From positions 174,118-238,117 of the forward strand of contig WBMW01005920.1 in assembly GCA_013396635.1 (NCBI GenBank): a stretch of DNA of 64,000 nt, read 5' to 3'. A program made the position numbers and the translations under genes. Source of the stretch: Penelope pileata (lineage: Eukaryota; Chordata; Aves; Galliformes; Cracidae). The stretch's first letter is position 1; every line of letters begins with the position of its first letter. The notes beneath the pieces are model-generated. The model was not told the DNA's origin. It was given only the letters and a program-made list of their open reading frames with translations, and made no database searches. Positions 61,168 through 64,000 of the stretch are shown here, in pieces.

Positions 61168-62531
61168 TATAGAATCATAGAATCGCTTGAGTTGGAAGGG
61201 ACAATTAAAGTCCAACTCCTCTGCAATGAACAGGGATACAAACAGCTAGACCAGGTTTCTCAGAGCCTGGTCCAGACTCAGCTTGAGTGTCCCCAGCGAT
61301 GAGGCATCCACCACCTCTCTGGGCAACCTGCTACAGTGCTTCACTACCCTTATCATAAAAAGCCTTTTTTCTTATATCCAATCTAAATCTCCCTTCTTTT
61401 AGTTTGAAACTGTTTCTGTTTCTGTCCTATCATCACAGACTCAAGAGTCTATCCCCTTTTCTTGTAGCCCCTGTTTAGATACTGAAAGACCACTACCAGG
61501 TCACCTTGGAGCATTCTCTTCTCCAGGCTGAGCAGCCCCAACTCTCTCAGTCTGTCTTTGTAGGAGAGATGTTTCACCCCTTGGATCATTTCTGTGGCTC
61601 TTCTCTGGACACGCTCCAGCAGGTCCACGTCTCTCCTGTGCTGAGGACTCCACATCTGGACACAGTACTCCAGGTGAGGTGTCATCAGCGCAGAGTAGAG
61701 GGGTAGGATCACCTCCCTCGACCTGCTGGCCACGCTTCTTTTGATGTAGCCTGGGATACGGTTGACTTTCTGGGCTGGGAGGGCACATTGCTGGCATATG
61801 TCCAGCTTGCCATTCACCAGTACCCTCAAGTCCTTTTTGGCAGGGCTGTACTCAAACCTTTCATCCTCCAGCTTGTATTGATAATGGGGGTTGCTGCGAC
61901 CCAGGTGCAAGATCTTGCACTTGGCTTTGTTGAACCTCATGAGGTTCTCCTGGGTCCACTGCTCGAGCCTGTCTAGGTCTCTCTGGATGTCATCCCGTTC
62001 CTCATGTGTGTCAACCATACCACACAGCTTGATGTCATCTGCAAACTTGCTAAGGAAAGGTGCACTCAATCTCACTGTCAATGTCATTGATGAAGATATG
62101 GGAGAGTCCTAGTACAGAACCCTGAGAGATACCACTTGTCATTAATTTCCATCTGAACATTGAGTCATTGACCACCACGCTCTTGATATGATCCTGAAGC
62201 CAGTACCTCATCCATCAAACAGTCCACCCATCAAATCCATATCTTTCTAATTTAGAGAGAAGGATGTTATGGGGGACTGTGTCAAAGGCCTTACTGAAGT
62301 CCAGATAGATGACATCCGTGGCTCTTCCCTTGTCCACTGATGCAGCTACACCATCATAGAAGGCCACTAGGTTGGTCAGGCAGGACTTACCCTCGGTGAA
62401 GCTGTGCTGGTTGTCTTGTATCACCTCCCTCTCTTCCATGTACCTTAGCATAGCTTCCAGGAGGATCTGTTCCATGATGTTCCCCGGCACAGAGGTGAGG
62501 CTGACAGGTCGGTAGTTCCTTGGATCATCCT
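61168..62531 (-). mobile_element. Long CR1 LINE, 3' part (RT to tail)
   Basis: It starts with ATAGAATCATAGAATC and TTGAGTTGGAAGGGACAATT (tail and 3' UTR, reverse-complemented). It then runs through the ORF2 C-terminus into the RT: the FADDIKLCG catalytic block near 62040-62060 and, further along, NYRPVSLTSVPGNIMEQIL and LDFSKAFDTVPHNILLSKL (62215-62500). The reading frame changes between the two RT halves near 62090-62210, where a small deletion has removed the 'FN..GDMD' region seen in the 25-kb copy, so the element is dead. At 62531 it is interrupted by a solo LTR and resumes at 62876. Confidence 0.95.
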
Positions 62532-62875
62532 TGTCGAGAGACCGGGCTTCTGAGAACAAACGGGATGAGCTCATAGAGTTTGCAGGTAAGTTCCAGTTTA
62601 TTGTGTTTCGGCAATACACTATATAACCCTTAGAAGTGCAAGCATTAGCAATCACGTGTGAAAGCATTTACCTAATTGGCTGTGCTGCCTCAAGCAGTTC
62701 CGTGATTGGTGATCACGCGCAGAGCACGCGCATGTTCTGATTGGTTTGCAGTGCTTTATCTCACAAGCGATAAGTAGTCCCCGGCTACCCCCCTGAATCT
62801 CTGAACTCTAGTTACCCTCTCAACCTTCACACAGTTTTCTTCTCTAAGCCGCGCTCAGCTGTCCCTATCCCAACA
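62532..62875 (-). mobile_element. Solo LTR (344 bp), alpharetrovirus-like organisation
   Basis: TG...CA edges (TGTCGAG at 62532, CCCAACA ending 62875). The flanks are ATCCT (62527-62531) and GTCCT (62876-62880), a 5-base target duplication with one transition. Removing the LTR rejoins the CR1 reading (GGATCATCCT plus TTCTACCCTTCTT). Read on the minus strand it has three CCAAT boxes, a TATATAG box and AATAAA about 20 bases further on, implying a very short R region and about 50 bases of U5. That layout is like alpharetroviral LTRs such as those of the ALV/EAV group. The exact family is not identified. No internal viral genes remain. Confidence 0.85.
62597..62744 (-). promoter_or_regulatory. 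LTR promoter and polyadenylation signals
   Basis: On the minus strand: CCAAT boxes at 62740-62744, 62705-62709 and 62675-62679 (30-35 bases apart), TATATA box at 62619-62627, and AATAAA at 62597-62602. All are intact, so the solo LTR could in principle start or end transcripts running toward lower coordinates. Activity is not shown by sequence alone. Confidence 0.7.
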
Positions 62876-64000
62876 GTCCTTTCTACCCTTCTTAAAACAC
62901 GAGTGCGACGTTGCCCTTTTTCCAGTCACCAGGGATTTCACCTGACCACCACGACTTTTCAAATATTGTTGAGAGTGGCTTGGTGACTACATCAGCCAAT
63001 TCTCTCAGGACTCTGGGATGCATCTTGTTGGGACCCATAGACTTATGAATGTTCAGGTTCCTCAGGTGGTTGTGAACCTGACCTTTGCTTACAAGAGGAG
63101 AGACATTACTCCCCCTGTCCCCACCTTCCAACCCCTTGGCTTGAGGGGTATATGAAGAGCAGTTGCCAGAGAAGACTGAGGCAAAAAGTTGTTGAGTACT
63201 TCAGCCTTCTCCTTGTCCATTGTTATCAGCTTGTCTGTATTGCTCCCTGGAGAGATTGTGGGGGAGGGGGGAAGGTGATGACTTTCCTTTTCTGGTAGAA
63301 GCCTTCCTTGTTCTTCTTGGAACCCTTTGCCAAGTTTAGTTCCAGCTGGGCCTAGGCCTTCCCAACCGCATCCCTACACAGACTAGCAGCATCCCTATAC
63401 TCTTCCCATGGTACCGTCCCTTCTTCCACTGGCTGTGCATTTTCTTCTTGCTCTCCAGTTTGACCAGCAAGTCCAAGTGCAGTCATGTTGATCTCTTGCC
63501 TTCCTTTTCTGACCTCTTACACCTGGGTATGCAGAGCTCTTCTGCAGTAAGGAAAGCTTCCTTAAAAATCTGTCAGTTCTGCTCTGCTCCTTTGCCCACA
63601 AGGGCAGTTTCCCAGGGAGTTTTGTTGACTGACTTCCTGAAGCGCTGAATGTTGACTTTCCTAAAATTTAGTGTCCTGATTTCTGTCCCATTTCCCTCAG
63701 GGTATGGAAGTGTGAACTCCACCATTGCATGATCGCTACAGCTCAGGCAGCCTCCAATGCTGATGTCACCAGTCACTTATGTTGGTGAGCAACAGATCTG
63801 GTATTGAATTCCCCTTGGTGGGGCTGTCTATTACTTGACTCAAGAAGTTATCCTTGAAGCATTCCAGAAGCCTCCTGTACTGCCTACATCTTGCTGTGCT
63901 ACTCTTCCAGCAGATGTCCAGGTGGTTGAAGGTCCCCAGCAGGACAAGAGCTTGCAATCGCAGCGCCTTCTGTGGCTGGAGGAAGAAGGCTTCATCAGCA
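62876..64000 (-). mobile_element. Long CR1 LINE, 5' part (endonuclease to RT), running off the window
   Basis: Minus-strand translation shows the pre-RT block (IHKSMGPNKMHPRVLRELAD, GDWKKGNVALVF at 62892-63131). Upstream of it is the AP-type endonuclease: GCLSCSDHAMVEFTL at 63573-63776, with the SDH catalytic motif kept, and FKDNFLSQVIDSPTKGN and LPDLLLTN at 63766-63957. The GDFNHPD motif of the endonuclease is altered to GTFNHLD, which removes a key acidic residue. Frames shift several times. With 61168-62531 this gives about 2.5 kb of CR1 in the window; more must lie beyond 64000. Confidence 0.93.

Noticed and set aside
1..64000. CRISPR arrays, bacterial operons, phage or plasmid features
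   Set aside because: The window is vertebrate intergenic DNA. No regularly spaced direct repeats, ribosome binding sites or operon-like gene packing are present.
1..64000. tRNA, rRNA, snRNA and histone genes
   Set aside because: I looked for B-box-type GGTTCGAATCC strings and for U6-type and 5S-type starts and saw none. A covariance-model scan would settle it.

Overview
This is intergenic DNA from a bird. The evidence is the set of mobile elements: many CR1 LINE pieces ending in the avian (ATTCTATGA)n-type tail, a Galluhop-type mariner remnant, an ERVL-class solo LTR family common in birds, and a short alpharetrovirus-like solo LTR. CR1 and these LTR types are shared by many birds. Galluhop is best known from galliforms (chicken, turkey) and is also reported from hornbills, so the order cannot be fixed from this window. 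I found no host protein-coding gene, tRNA, rRNA or known ncRNA. The background is AT-rich, and open frames outside repeats are short and look like chance.

Layout. 1-500: the edge of an unidentified LTR beside an ancient CR1 tail, plus an N-bounded duplicate that looks like an assembly error. 1.5 kb: a young CR1 3' end. 3.36-3.93 kb: an ERVL-type solo LTR (minus) carrying an expanded AT microsatellite. 7-24 kb: mostly unique DNA with short CR1 remnants (7.1, 8.3, 14.8, 23.7 kb), a 36-base gap (12.3 kb), an unexplained two-strand open region (13.7-14.2 kb) and two candidate conserved noncoding stretches (19.0-19.5 and 20.0-20.3 kb). 24.95-26.01 kb: a young CR1 (minus) with an uninterrupted 323-codon reverse transcriptase C-terminal frame. 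28.64-29.19 kb: the internally deleted mariner. 30.17-30.36 kb: a pyrimidine-rich minisatellite. 33.87-34.17 kb: another CR1 end. 44.96-46.89 kb: a younger CR1 apparently inside an ancient one, with a 284-bp duplication marked by one N. 52.65-54.99 kb: ancient CR1 DNA split by an ERVL-type solo LTR with a perfect 5-bp target duplication. 58.5-59.2 kb: an ancient CR1 3' region. 61.17-64.0 kb: a long CR1 (minus, endonuclease plus reverse transcriptase) split by the 344-bp solo LTR and running off the window.

The window has no genes that work together. What can be read is a record of layered insertions: ancient amniote CR1 first, then avian CR1 and mariner, then LTR retroviruses reduced to solo LTRs. 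I found no undescribed functional system. The items most worth checking are the candidate conserved noncoding stretches, the 13.7-14.2 kb open region, the LTR with intact promoter signals, and three single-N junctions that suggest false duplications.
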